DNA of 64,000 bases, taken from Clostridium cadaveris. GTDB lineage: Bacteria > Bacillota > Clostridia > Clostridiales > Clostridiaceae. Every line of letters begins with the position of its first letter. The stretch's first letter is position 1. Made by a program: the position numbers and the translations under genes. This document shows, piece by piece, positions 1 through 8,785 of the stretch. A model generated the notes under the pieces. It had not been told where the DNA came from. It worked only from the letters and a program-made list of their open reading frames with translations, and did no database searches. The DNA lies in the NCBI RefSeq assembly GCF_020911725.1, contig NZ_CP076620.1, positions 1,182,501 to 1,246,500 on the forward strand, written 5' to 3'.

Positions 1-24
1 ATAACAAAGATGGAGGAGTAAGAA

Positions 25-792
25 ATGAAGAAGATATTAAGTGTAGAAAAAATTGAAAAATATTATGGTAATAAAGGTAATGTTACAAAGGCTATAGATA
101 ATATAAGTTTTAGAGTAGCAGAAGGGGAATTTGTTGGTATAATGGGACCATCAGGAAGTGGAAAAACAACATTACTTAATTGTATATCTACAATAGATAC
201 TGTTACTACAGGAAGTATAATAATAAACGACAAGGATATAACAAGATTAAAATCTAAATCCCTAGATAAATTTAGACAAAATGAACTTGGTTTTGTATTT
301 CAAGATTTTAATCTTCTTGATACTTTAACAGCGTATGAAAACATAGCTTTAGCATTAACTATAAAGGGAGAGAAAACTTCTAATATAGATGAAAAAATAA
401 AATCAGTGGCTAAATATTTAGAGATAGATGAGATTTTAAGTAAGTATCCCTATCAGATGTCAGGTGGACAAAAACAGAGAGTTGCATCGGCAAGAGCAAT
501 AGTTACAGATCCATCACTTATACTTGCAGATGAACCAACAGGAGCTTTAGACTCTAAATCGGCAAGACTACTTCTTGAACGATTTGAAACATTAAATAAT
601 GATTTAAATGCTACAATACTTATGGTAACTCACGATGCATTCACAGCCAGTTATGCACATAGAATTTTATTTATAAAGGATGGAAAGATTTTTAGTGAAT
701 TAGTTAGAGGTAAGAATAGCAGAAAGGAGTTCTTTAATAGAATAATTGAGGTTATTACTCTTCTTGGGGGGGATGACAATAATGTATTATAA
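25..792 (+). CDS. BceA-type ABC transporter ATP-binding protein
   Basis: This is the ATPase of an antimicrobial-peptide sensing or export transporter of the MacB/BceA class. Seen: Walker A GPSGSGKTT at residues 41-49, a Q-loop FVFQDFNLLD near 93, the signature MSGGQKQR near 145, and Walker B LILADEPTGALD followed by a switch His (MVTHD). The length of 255 aa is normal for the family. A GGAGGAG ribosome site lies 8 bases before the ATG. The gene overlaps the next one, the FtsX-type permease, by 11 bases, so the two are translationally coupled. The usual BceRS two-component pair is not in the window downstream and may lie upstream of base 1. The family is clear; the substrate is not. Confidence 0.93.
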   Translation: MKKILSVEKIEKYYGNKGNVTKAIDNISFRVAEGEFVGIMGPSGSGKTTLLNCISTIDTVTTGSIIINDKDITRLKSKSLDKFRQNELGFVFQDFNLLDTLTAYENIALALTIKGEKTSNIDEKIKSVAKYLEIDEILSKYPYQMSGGQKQRVASARAIVTDPSLILADEPTGALDSKSARLLLERFETLNNDLNATILMVTHDAFTASYAHRILFIKDGKIFSELVRGKNSRKEFFNRIIEVITLLGGDDNNVL

Positions 793-2791
793 GATTGCTA
801 TAGGAAATGTAAAAAAAAGTTTTAAGGACTATACAATATACTTTTTGACTCTTGCTTTAGCTGTATGCATATTTTACAGTTTTAATTCTATAGAATCACA
901 AAAAGCTGTGCTTGAGTTGAAATCTTCAGGTAAAGAGTCGATTAACGCATTAGTAACAGTAATAGCGTATATATCAGTATTTGTATCTATAGTTTTAGGA
1001 AGCTTAATAATATATGCAAATAACTTTTTAATAAAGAAACGTAAAAAAGAGCTGGGGATATATATGGTATTAGGTATGGGGAAGGGTAAAATATCTAGAA
1101 TATTAGTAACAGAAACATTAATAGTGGGAGTTATGTCACTAATAAGCGGGCTTTTGCTAGGAATTATAGCTTCTCAAGGACTTTCTCTACTAACATCAAA
1201 ATTATTTGATATTCCTATGAGTGACTATAGTTTTATCATTTCAATATCATCTATAGGAAAGACAATATTATATTTCAGTATAATGTTCTTTTTGGTAATT
1301 ATTTTTAATACTGCAATAATATCAAAGTATAAAATTATAGACTTATTGACATCTGGAAGAAAAAATGAAGAAATCAAATTCAAAAATCCAATCGTATACT
1401 TCATATCATTTATAATATGTGTAATAAGTTTAGGATTAGCTTATAATATTATAATGGAAATTGGACTTAATGTAAAAGATCAGAGGTTCTCAATATCTAT
1501 AATACTAGGAGTCATTGGGACTGTATTATTTTTCTTTAGCTTAGCTGGGTTTGTTTTGTTCATTGTTAAAAGAAGCAAAGGAATATACTTTAAAGGTCTA
1601 AATATATTTGTAGTAAAGCAATTAAATAATAAGGTTAATACTAATTTTATATCTATGTCGATTATATGTCTTATGCTGTTTTTAACTATATGTGTATTAT
1701 CAACTGGCATAAGTTTCAAAAATGCATTAGAGTCAGGCCTTAAAGATTCAACTCCTTTTGACGCTACAGGAAGAATATATGTAAGAGATGGTGCAATAAA
1801 TAATATAGAAGATTCATTAAAGAACTTGGGTTTCAAATTTGAAGATGGAGAAGAATATGCTTATTATAATCTATATGAGTCAAATTTAACACCAGTAGAG
1901 ATGTTCTCTAATGGAGTTTCTAAAAAAGATAAAGAAAAATTGAATAAACTGCGCTACAAAGTGTCTGTAATGAAACTTTCTGATTACAATAAAATTATGA
2001 AGTTAGAAAATAAAGTTGAAGTGAATCTTAGCAGAGATGAATCACTTTTGTTAAGTAATATTTATGAAACTGAAGCTATAGAAAGTTATGTTAAAGATAA
2101 TAAATATATAAACTTTCATAATAAACAATTTGCTATAAAAGGCGGAAAAGTGATAAAAGATAATATATCAACAGATATGATGAAAAATACTTTTCCGACA
2201 ATTGTAGTAAATGATGAAGAAACTAAAGGGCTTAAGATTCAAGAGAATGTTATAAATATAAATTATGATAAAAACAGTGCTGAGAAATCAGAGAAAAAAT
2301 TACTTGATTTATTCGCTTCTTTCACACGAGGAGAACAGAATCTCGACAACACAGATTTTATTATAGGGTATACTAGACAGCAGATTTATGATGGAAATAA
2401 GGGAATGACTACTATTATATTGTTTGTTGGGATTTATTTGGGAATAGTATTTCTTATAACAAGTATGGCAGTACTTGCTCTACAACAGCTTTCGGAAGCT
2501 GTTGACAGTATAGATAGGTACAAAGCTCTAAAAAAAATAGGAGCGAATGAGAAGATGATGAAGAAGACAATCTTTATCCAAACACTAGTGTATTTTTCAC
2601 TCCCAGTAATATTAGCATTTGTTCATTCAGTTGTTGGAATAAAAGTAACAAATAATTTTATATCTATGTTTAATAAGACAAACATATCGGGAAGTGCTAT
2701 GATTACAGCATTGATATTTATGATAGTCTATATTGGGTATTTTTACGCTACATATTCAGGATACAAGAATATAGTAAAAAATAATTTGTAA
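782..2791 (+). CDS. BceB-type FtsX-domain ABC permease
   Basis: This is the membrane subunit partnering the preceding ATPase, most likely for bacitracin- or lantibiotic-type peptide detoxification. Seen: a first membrane segment right after MYYKIAIGNVKKSFKDYT, a cluster of about ten hydrophobic segments, and a large hydrophilic extracytoplasmic stretch (about residues 315-530) between the seventh and eighth segments, which is the BceB hallmark. The reading frame is open from an ATG at 746, but I choose 782. A GGGGGG ribosome site sits about 9 bases ahead of it, and the protein then begins exactly like other BceB proteins. The length of about 669 aa is normal. A strong terminator follows the stop. 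Confidence 0.9.
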   Translation: MYYKIAIGNVKKSFKDYTIYFLTLALAVCIFYSFNSIESQKAVLELKSSGKESINALVTVIAYISVFVSIVLGSLIIYANNFLIKKRKKELGIYMVLGMGKGKISRILVTETLIVGVMSLISGLLLGIIASQGLSLLTSKLFDIPMSDYSFIISISSIGKTILYFSIMFFLVIIFNTAIISKYKIIDLLTSGRKNEEIKFKNPIVYFISFIICVISLGLAYNIIMEIGLNVKDQRFSISIILGVIGTVLFFFSLAGFVLFIVKRSKGIYFKGLNIFVVKQLNNKVNTNFISMSIICLMLFLTICVLSTGISFKNALESGLKDSTPFDATGRIYVRDGAINNIEDSLKNLGFKFEDGEEYAYYNLYESNLTPVEMFSNGVSKKDKEKLNKLRYKVSVMKLSDYNKIMKLENKVEVNLSRDESLLLSNIYETEAIESYVKDNKYINFHNKQFAIKGGKVIKDNISTDMMKNTFPTIVVNDEETKGLKIQENVININYDKNSAEKSEKKLLDLFASFTRGEQNLDNTDFIIGYTRQQIYDGNKGMTTIILFVGIYLGIVFLITSMAVLALQQLSEAVDSIDRYKALKKIGANEKMMKKTIFIQTLVYFSLPVILAFVHSVVGIKVTNNFISMFNKTNISGSAMITALIFMIVYIGYFYATYSGYKNIVKNNL

Positions 2792-2799
2792 TAGATAAA

Positions 2800-2836
2800 A
2801 GTCAGCAATGATATTAGCATTGCTGACTTTTAATTT
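2800..2836 (+). terminator. Rho-independent terminator after the bceAB-like pair
   Basis: Perfect 10-bp stem GTCAGCAATG / CATTGCTGAC with a 7-base loop, followed by TTTTAATTTTTT. It ends the transporter transcript before the histidine kinase gene. Confidence 0.9.
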
Positions 2837-2958
2837 TTTATAAAAGAAGAATATAAAATATGGTAATTTAATACAATATATCTGATTCAATGACATTAGA
2901 GCTATAATCATAGTATAATTATAATAATTATTACTATTTTATGAAAAAGGATAAAACA

Positions 2959-5900
2959 ATGGAAAAAAAATTAAGATTTAGAGTTTTTATAGGGTTTATA
3001 TTGAGTTTATTTATCATATCTAATTTAGGCTGGGAGTGCTTAGCGTTCGACGGAATTAATTTTAGAAATATAACAGTAGAAGAAGGATTGTCTCAAGCTA
3101 CTGTAGAGACTATTCTTCAAGATAAAAAAGGATACATATGGATAGGCACTAATGATGGATTAAACAGATATAATGGATACAGTTTTGAGGTTTTTAGAGA
3201 AGATAAAAATGATAAAAATAGTATAGCCAACAATTACATATTAGCACTAGAAGAAGATAAAGATGGAAACATATGGGTTGGTACCATAAAGGGACTTAGT
3301 AAAATTAGCAGTGATTATAAAACTATAACTAACTATTTTGATAGTGAGGAGGACGGGAATTTATCTCATTATAAAATAGGAGGCATACTAGTTCTAGATG
3401 ATGGAACCATCTTGGTTGGAACAAGCGATGGAATGAATATCTATAATAAATATTCTGATTCTTTTGAAAGGATATATAATAACGGGGAGCTTTCCAATGA
3501 AGATATATATTCTTTAGATCAGGACGAAGAAGGTAATATATGGGTTGGAACTGCTAATGGACTTAATAAAATATCAAAGGGATCACTAGAAGTTCAACAG
3601 TATTATCATGATGATAACAGAAATTCTATAGGAGAGAATAGTATTTACAAAGTATATTGCGATAAAGATGGGATCGTATGGATAGGTACTCTTACTAAAG
3701 GTGCATCAAGAATAGATACCAAAACAGGAGAAATAAAAAATTTTTTTGAAGAGTCATGGGGCCTTAAGCAAGTACCAGGAGAACACATAAGGGACTTTTA
3801 TAGAGATAGCAATAATATATTGTGGATAAGCACTAGCAATGGATTAGTACGCTATGATGAAGAATCAGATAAGATGGATTTATATAAGAAGAAAATTTAT
3901 GATAAAAGGAGTCTTGCTGATGATACTGTTTTTATAGTCATAGAAGATAGAGGAGGTATGATGTGGGTAGGAACTTATGGAGGACTTAGCGTTTTCGATT
4001 CAGCTAACACAATAATTCATTATAAGCATGATCCCTTTAATGATAAAACAATAAATGATAATATGATTCAAGGCATATATGAGGATAATGATGGATATTT
4101 GTGGGTTGGGACAAATTCTAAAGGAGTAAATATACTTGATAGAAATAGAAACAAAGTGGCATCCATCAGCACTCTTGATAATAGTTTTATAGGTTCCGAT
4201 AGAATAAATGATATTACTGGATATGATAAATTTATTTTTTTAGGAACTAGTAATGGATTGAATGTCATTGATAAAGATACTGGAACTATAAAAATTTATA
4301 ATGAGGATCAAGGACTTAATGCTACAAATATAAAGACACTTTTTATTGATGATAAAAAATGTCTTTGGATAGGAACTATAGATGGATTTTATGTTTTCAA
4401 TATAGATACAGGTAATATAACGGATATAAATTCAATGTTATTAAAAGCTAATATTGGTGATGAATATGGTAGTGCTATTTTTCAAGATAGCGAAGGATTT
4501 TATTGGCTTGGGTATTTTTTAAATGGAGGACTTGTTCAGATAAATCCTAATACTGGAGAGGTTAAAAACTATAAATATGATAGCAATGACCCCAATTCTA
4601 TTATAGATAATTCCATAAGAGTTATAACAGAAGATGAAAATGGCTTTATGTGGATTGGAACAAGTGGTGGACTATGTAAATTTGATAAGAGTACAGAGAA
4701 ATTTACTAATTACACTACAACTCAAGGATTAGCTAACAATACTGTATATGGTATATTAATAGATGACTATAACAACCCTTGGGTATCAACTAATGGAGGA
4801 ATATCTTTATATAATGTGTACGATGATAGATTTATAAATTTAAATATAACTGATGGACTTCAAAGTAATGAATTTAACGGAGAAGCTTATTTAAAAACTA
4901 AAAATGGGGAATTCTTTTTTGGCGGAATAAATGGTATGAATTCTTTTTATCCTAAAGATATAGATCAAAAATGTATATCTTTCAAAGTCATGTTTGATAA
5001 ATTTAGTGTAAATGGTGTTAGAGTAGAAGAAATAAATGATAAAAAATTTAGATATGATGAAAATAATATTGGTATTCAAGTATTTTTGCCAGAATATAAA
5101 AATAGTAAAAATATAAGATATTATTATAAACTTGAAGGTGCAGATGAAGAATGGAGAGTCATGGAGGGGACAGAGGTCATGTTCAGTAATCTAGCACCTG
5201 GCAATTATACATTTAGAGTAAAAGCCATAGACAGTAAAGGTCGTTTAAATGAAGAAAACAGCCTGAAATTCAGGATTGGAAATGTACCATGGCTTAGTTT
5301 TCCAGCCATCATATGTTATATAGTTGCAATAATATTTTTAGTAAGACGGCAAAAAATTAAAGTTAAAGAGTTAGATGCATTAGTAGATGCAAGAACAAAG
5401 GAACTTCGAAATGAAATGATGAAAAATAATGAGTTATTCGAAAGAGTTATAAAGCTTGAGAAGAATAAAAACAGCTATTTTATAAATTTATCCCATGAAC
5501 TTAGAACTCCTTTAAATGTTCTCCATACTAGTGAGCAGCTTATAACTAAACTTAATAATGATAAAAAAATCGATAATGAACGCTTAGAACACTATATGAG
5601 CATAGTAAGAAGAAACAATAAAAGACTTCTTACACTTATTAATAATCTCATTGATATATCAAAAATTGAAAATGAAAAATATATTCTAAATAAAAAGGAT
5701 AATGATATAGTATATTTAGTAGAAGAGGCAGCTCTTAGCTTAAAGGATTATGTTGAGAGTAAGAATATAACTTTTATAATAGATCCTCAAATTGAAGAAA
5801 AAATCATAAAATGTGATGCTGTTGAAATAGAAAGATGCATAGTAAACTTGATAAGTAATGCTACTAAATTTACAATGGATGGAGGTACAATAACTGTTAT

Positions 5901-6150
5901 CATAGAGGATCTAGGGGATGTTGTAAAGATTAAAGTTAAAGATACAGGAATAGGAATACCAGAAAAATTCCATGACTTGATTTTTAATAGATTTTCACAA
6001 GTTGTAGATAATAATTCTGAAATTAAAGGTGGAAGTGGATTAGGATTAACTATAACAAAACAAATAATAAACCTTCATAACGGAGAGATTTATGTTGAAA
6101 GTAAATGTGGAGTAGGAAGTACATTTATAATTGAACTTCCATCAGAATAG
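2959..6150 (+). CDS. Two-component propeller sensor histidine kinase (reg_prop, Y_Y_Y, HisKA, HATPase)
   Basis: A membrane sensor kinase. Order seen: an N-terminal signal/membrane segment; about 14 propeller repeats of the form (I/L/V/M)W(I/V)GT..GL, enough for two seven-bladed propellers; a Y_Y_Y domain ending near YTFRVKAIDSKG; one membrane segment (WLSFPAIICYIVAIIFLV); a HisKA box NLSHELRTPLN; then the N box, DTGIGIP and GGSGLGLTITKQ of the ATPase domain. The phospho-acceptor is His852 counted from the upstream ATG at 2941. I prefer the ATG at 2959 because AAAAAGG lies 8 bases ahead, while 2941 has no ribosome site. There is no receiver or DNA-binding domain, and no response-regulator gene lies nearby. 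The partner is therefore unknown. Confidence 0.93.
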   Translation: MEKKLRFRVFIGFILSLFIISNLGWECLAFDGINFRNITVEEGLSQATVETILQDKKGYIWIGTNDGLNRYNGYSFEVFREDKNDKNSIANNYILALEEDKDGNIWVGTIKGLSKISSDYKTITNYFDSEEDGNLSHYKIGGILVLDDGTILVGTSDGMNIYNKYSDSFERIYNNGELSNEDIYSLDQDEEGNIWVGTANGLNKISKGSLEVQQYYHDDNRNSIGENSIYKVYCDKDGIVWIGTLTKGASRIDTKTGEIKNFFEESWGLKQVPGEHIRDFYRDSNNILWISTSNGLVRYDEESDKMDLYKKKIYDKRSLADDTVFIVIEDRGGMMWVGTYGGLSVFDSANTIIHYKHDPFNDKTINDNMIQGIYEDNDGYLWVGTNSKGVNILDRNRNKVASISTLDNSFIGSDRINDITGYDKFIFLGTSNGLNVIDKDTGTIKIYNEDQGLNATNIKTLFIDDKKCLWIGTIDGFYVFNIDTGNITDINSMLLKANIGDEYGSAIFQDSEGFYWLGYFLNGGLVQINPNTGEVKNYKYDSNDPNSIIDNSIRVITEDENGFMWIGTSGGLCKFDKSTEKFTNYTTTQGLANNTVYGILIDDYNNPWVSTNGGISLYNVYDDRFINLNITDGLQSNEFNGEAYLKTKNGEFFFGGINGMNSFYPKDIDQKCISFKVMFDKFSVNGVRVEEINDKKFRYDENNIGIQVFLPEYKNSKNIRYYYKLEGADEEWRVMEGTEVMFSNLAPGNYTFRVKAIDSKGRLNEENSLKFRIGNVPWLSFPAIICYIVAIIFLVRRQKIKVKELDALVDARTKELRNEMMKNNELFERVIKLEKNKNSYFINLSHELRTPLNVLHTSEQLITKLNNDKKIDNERLEHYMSIVRRNNKRLLTLINNLIDISKIENEKYILNKKDNDIVYLVEEAALSLKDYVESKNITFIIDPQIEEKIIKCDAVEIERCIVNLISNATKFTMDGGTITVIIEDLGDVVKIKVKDTGIGIPEKFHDLIFNRFSQVVDNNSEIKGGSGLGLTITKQIINLHNGEIYVESKCGVGSTFIIELPSE

Positions 6151-6214
6151 ATTGTATTAGTATATAAAAACATAAGATAAAAGTTTTTAGATACAAATGA
6201 AAAAGGAGGAACCT

Positions 6215-6994
6215 ATGAGGCTGGATAAGTTTTTGACAGGAGCCATGGTTGGTACAAGAAAAGAAGTTGTAAGCTATGTTCAAGGAGGACTAGTTAAGGT
6301 TAATGGTGAGATAATTAAAGAAGCCTTTGCTAAAGTTGACAATGAAAAAGATATAATTGAATATAATAGTGAGATTATAAAGAATAATAAAAAAGTCTAC
6401 TATATTTTTAATAAACCTAAAGGATGCATTACAGCAAGATCAGATGAATTTCATACGACTGTTTTTGATTATTTCAAACAAGAGGATATGAAAGGAGTAT
6501 TTCATGTAGGAAGATTAGATAAGGATACAGAAGGGCTTTTAATCCTTACTAATGATGGAAATCTAAATCATGATATAATGTATCCAGAAAAGCATATAGA
6601 AAAAACTTATTTCTTTTGGGCATTAGGATCATTAGATGAAGAGAAGAAAAGAATTTTAGAAACTGGCATTTCTATAGGTGAAGGAGAAACTTTGACTAAG
6701 CCTGCAAAGATAAGAATTTTAAAAAGCGGAACCTATGGAGAGTTTAAAAATCAAGAAGAGCTTATGACATCTTATACTATGTATAGTCAACATCCTGATC
6801 AGTCAGTTTTATCAGGATATCTCACTATATCAGAAGGAAGAAAGCATCAGGTAAAGAGAATGCTAAAAGCTTCAGGATGTTATGTGGTATACTTGAAAAG
6901 AACCGCTATTGGAGGATTAATGCTTGATGAAAATCTTAAACCAGGACAGTATAAAAGTCTAGAAGAAAATGAAATTAAAAATCTTATATTTTAG
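6215..6994 (+). CDS. RsuA/RluB-family pseudouridine synthase
   Basis: Isomerises specific uridines in rRNA to pseudouridine. Seen: an N-terminal S4 RNA-binding domain (RLDKFLTGAMVGTRKEVV...VKVNG), then the catalytic motif GRLDKDTEGLLILTNDG with the expected catalytic Asp, and a C-terminal GRKHQVKRMLKASG motif of the family. The ATG at 6215 is preceded by AAGGAGGA, whereas the ATG at 6197 itself overlaps this ribosome site, so 6215 is the start. The length of about 259 aa is normal. It is followed after 26 bases by an unknown gene, probably co-transcribed. Whether it modifies 16S or 23S rRNA cannot be read from the sequence. Confidence 0.93.
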   Translation: MRLDKFLTGAMVGTRKEVVSYVQGGLVKVNGEIIKEAFAKVDNEKDIIEYNSEIIKNNKKVYYIFNKPKGCITARSDEFHTTVFDYFKQEDMKGVFHVGRLDKDTEGLLILTNDGNLNHDIMYPEKHIEKTYFFWALGSLDEEKKRILETGISIGEGETLTKPAKIRILKSGTYGEFKNQEELMTSYTMYSQHPDQSVLSGYLTISEGRKHQVKRMLKASGCYVVYLKRTAIGGLMLDENLKPGQYKSLEENEIKNLIF

Positions 6995-7020
6995 TAGAAA
7001 AATTAATTTGAGGTGAAATA

Positions 7021-7647
7021 ATGATTGATACTAACAAGATGATAAGTTTAAATCCAGAAGAACTATTGAAGGAATTATATGGGGAAGAATTAAGAACCAA
7101 AAAAGATGTGCTTCAATATATAGAAATGGCAAAAATATTAAAAAAGACAGAGGGTGTACCTGATTCTCTAAAAGAAGGAACATATAAGCTCATAAGTGAC
7201 AGTATCGACAATATGCATGGAAAGGTTAAGCCAAATACAATAATGTTTCTTAAAAATCAGCTTAAAACTGATCTAGGTAAGCTTGTAAAAGGTAAAGAAG
7301 AATTTGAAGAAAGCTCCTTTATTAAATTCTTTAAAAGAGCTTATCCAGAGGGAAAAAGGACTAAGAGCTTTACATATGTCATTCAAGATAACAGCATGAT
7401 TTTAGATGAACAAATATGGACCACTTTAACTTATATTAATAGAGAGTCCATGAGAGGACAGTTATTTCTAAGTGCACAAGAGAAAAAAGAAATAATAGAA
7501 ATGATAGGAAAGCTTATGGATAAAGGTAATATTAAATATGTAAATCAAGTTAAAAGCATGGATAAACTTCTTAGAAAATTAAATATAAAAATAGTAGAAG
7601 GCGATAATGGATTTGAAATAGAAGAAATGAAAAACAGTAAAAGATAA
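7021..7647 (+). CDS. Hypothetical protein, 208 aa
   Basis: I do not recognise this protein. It is charged and mostly predicted helical, without signal peptide or membrane segment, so it is probably cytoplasmic. Its N-terminal half is Lys/Glu-rich; a middle stretch (SFTYVIQDNSMILDEQIWTT) looks more structured. A GAGGTGAAATA ribosome site precedes the ATG. It starts 26 bases after the pseudouridine synthase gene on the same strand and probably shares its transcript. Nothing in the sequence allows a function to be assigned. Confidence 0.7.
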   Translation: MIDTNKMISLNPEELLKELYGEELRTKKDVLQYIEMAKILKKTEGVPDSLKEGTYKLISDSIDNMHGKVKPNTIMFLKNQLKTDLGKLVKGKEEFEESSFIKFFKRAYPEGKRTKSFTYVIQDNSMILDEQIWTTLTYINRESMRGQLFLSAQEKKEIIEMIGKLMDKGNIKYVNQVKSMDKLLRKLNIKIVEGDNGFEIEEMKNSKR

Positions 7648-7753
7648 TAAACTGACTTCTAGAATCAGATAAAAGAGTAAGACAAGAACTATTATGAAAT
7701 GATATTCAATGTTGTTTTATGATAGTTCTATTATTTTCCTCTAAATATGATTT

Positions 7754-7765
7754 TGAAACGTGTCA
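7754..7765. promoter_or_regulatory. Candidate LacI-type operator O1
   Basis: TGAAACGTGTCA is an imperfect palindrome (10 of 12 positions symmetric) centred on ACGT, a centre often seen in LacI-family operators. A related site lies 98 bp downstream (centre to centre), over the -35 box. The obvious candidate regulator is the LacI-type fusion protein encoded at 12827. The assignment is inference. Confidence 0.45.
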
Positions 7766-7830
7766 AAATCAAAAACATAGAAAAATGTTGAAAATGAGGT
7801 TAATTTACGTTAAGAATAAGTAAAATAAAA

Positions 7831-7844
7831 TGAAAACGCTAACA
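7831..7844 (+). promoter_or_regulatory. CcpA cre site
   Basis: TGAAAACGCTAACA matches the low-G+C Firmicute consensus TGWAANCGNTNWCA at every position. It lies 7 bp upstream of the -35 box of the GDPD/ABC operon, so the operon is probably under carbon-catabolite control. Because the site is upstream of the -35 rather than over or after it, either sign of regulation is possible. Confidence 0.75.
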
Positions 7845-7850
7845 AATTTA

Positions 7851-7879
7851 TTGACACGTTCCAAAATAGATGATAGGAT
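7851..7879 (+). promoter_or_regulatory. Promoter of the GDPD/ABC import operon
   Basis: Perfect -35 TTGACA (7851-7856), 17-bp spacer, and TAGGAT (7874-7879) as -10. The expected start of transcription is near 7886, just ahead of the AAAGGAGA ribosome site at 7901 and the ATG at 7915. Confidence 0.6.
7852..7863. promoter_or_regulatory. Candidate LacI-type operator O2 over the -35 box
   Basis: TGACACGTTCCA is ACGT-centred and is close to the reverse complement of O1 (TGACACGTTTCA). Binding here would block the -35 box, the expected place for a repressor. The regulator is inferred to be the LacI-type fusion at the end of the operon. Confidence 0.45.
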
Positions 7880-7914
7880 TAAATCATAAAGTAGTTAACA
7901 AAAGGAGAAAACAT

Positions 7915-8754
7915 ATGGAATTAAGTGCTGGTGCAAAAAATTTGCATAAAAAATTAAAAGAAAACAAGGTGCTTATAGCAGCCCATAGAGGAACTAATGG
8001 TGGTAATGTTATACAGAATACTTTGATGGCTTATGAGACAGCAATGCAGCATGGGGCAGATTTAGTGGAAATTGATGTTATAATGTCAACTGATGGTGAC
8101 TTTTATGCTTTCCACAATGGACAAGAAAAATATTTGTTAAGGGAAGATAGAGACATTAGAGATATGTCTTCTAAGGAAATTGATAAATGCAATTGTTATA
8201 ACTCTGTTGGAGAGGTGTCAGGACAAAAGCTTGAAAGATTAGAATATGTTTTAGAAGGATTGAGAGATAGATGCTTTATCAATATAGATAGATCATGGTT
8301 TTATTGGAAAGAGATAATAGAATTTTTGAAAAAAGTTAATATGGATCATCAGATAATCTTAAAATCTCCTGTTGATAAAGAACTTTTACACATACTTCAA
8401 GAATCTAAATCACAAATTATGTACATGCCTATAGTAAAGAATATGGATGAGTGGAATTTAGTTAGAGAATATGATGTTAATTTAGTTGCAGCTGAACTTA
8501 TATTTGAAACTCTTGAGTCTCCATTAGTTCAAAAAGAATTTATAGAAAAGCTACACGAAGCTGGAATTTTGGCATGGGTAAATGCTATCACATTAAATGA
8601 TAGAATAGTATTGTCTGCAGGATTAGATGATGATAATTCTATAAAGAATAGTTACGATGAAAATTGGGGTAAGCTAATAGAGATGGGGTTTGATATGATT
8701 CAAACCGATTGGCCGGCTCTAATTAAAGAATATATATTAAGCAGATTTAATTAA
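7915..8754 (+). CDS. Glycerophosphodiester phosphodiesterase family protein (GDPD)
   Basis: Expected to hydrolyse glycerophosphodiesters to glycerol 3-phosphate and an alcohol. Seen: the GDPD opening AAHRGTNGGNVIQNTLMAYE, then VEIDVIMSTDGDFYAFHNGQ, which supply the His, Arg, Glu, Asp and second His of the metal/catalytic centre, and a C-terminal MIQTDWPALI strand. There is no signal peptide, so it acts in the cytoplasm. The frame is open from 7870, but AAAGGAGA sits 6 bases ahead of the ATG at 7915, giving 279 aa. It is the first gene of the import operon, 31 bases before the binding protein. This suggests that the imported compound, or a product of it, is a phosphodiester. That substrate link is inference. 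Confidence 0.85.
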   Translation: MELSAGAKNLHKKLKENKVLIAAHRGTNGGNVIQNTLMAYETAMQHGADLVEIDVIMSTDGDFYAFHNGQEKYLLREDRDIRDMSSKEIDKCNCYNSVGEVSGQKLERLEYVLEGLRDRCFINIDRSWFYWKEIIEFLKKVNMDHQIILKSPVDKELLHILQESKSQIMYMPIVKNMDEWNLVREYDVNLVAAELIFETLESPLVQKEFIEKLHEAGILAWVNAITLNDRIVLSAGLDDDNSIKNSYDENWGKLIEMGFDMIQTDWPALIKEYILSRFN

Positions 8755-8785
8755 GAGGATAAGAAGAGTAAAGGGGAGAGTAAAA

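Noticed and set aside
6197-6214. Upstream ATG of the pseudouridine synthase
   Set aside because: The codons overlap the AAGGAGGA ribosome site, which serves the ATG at 6215.
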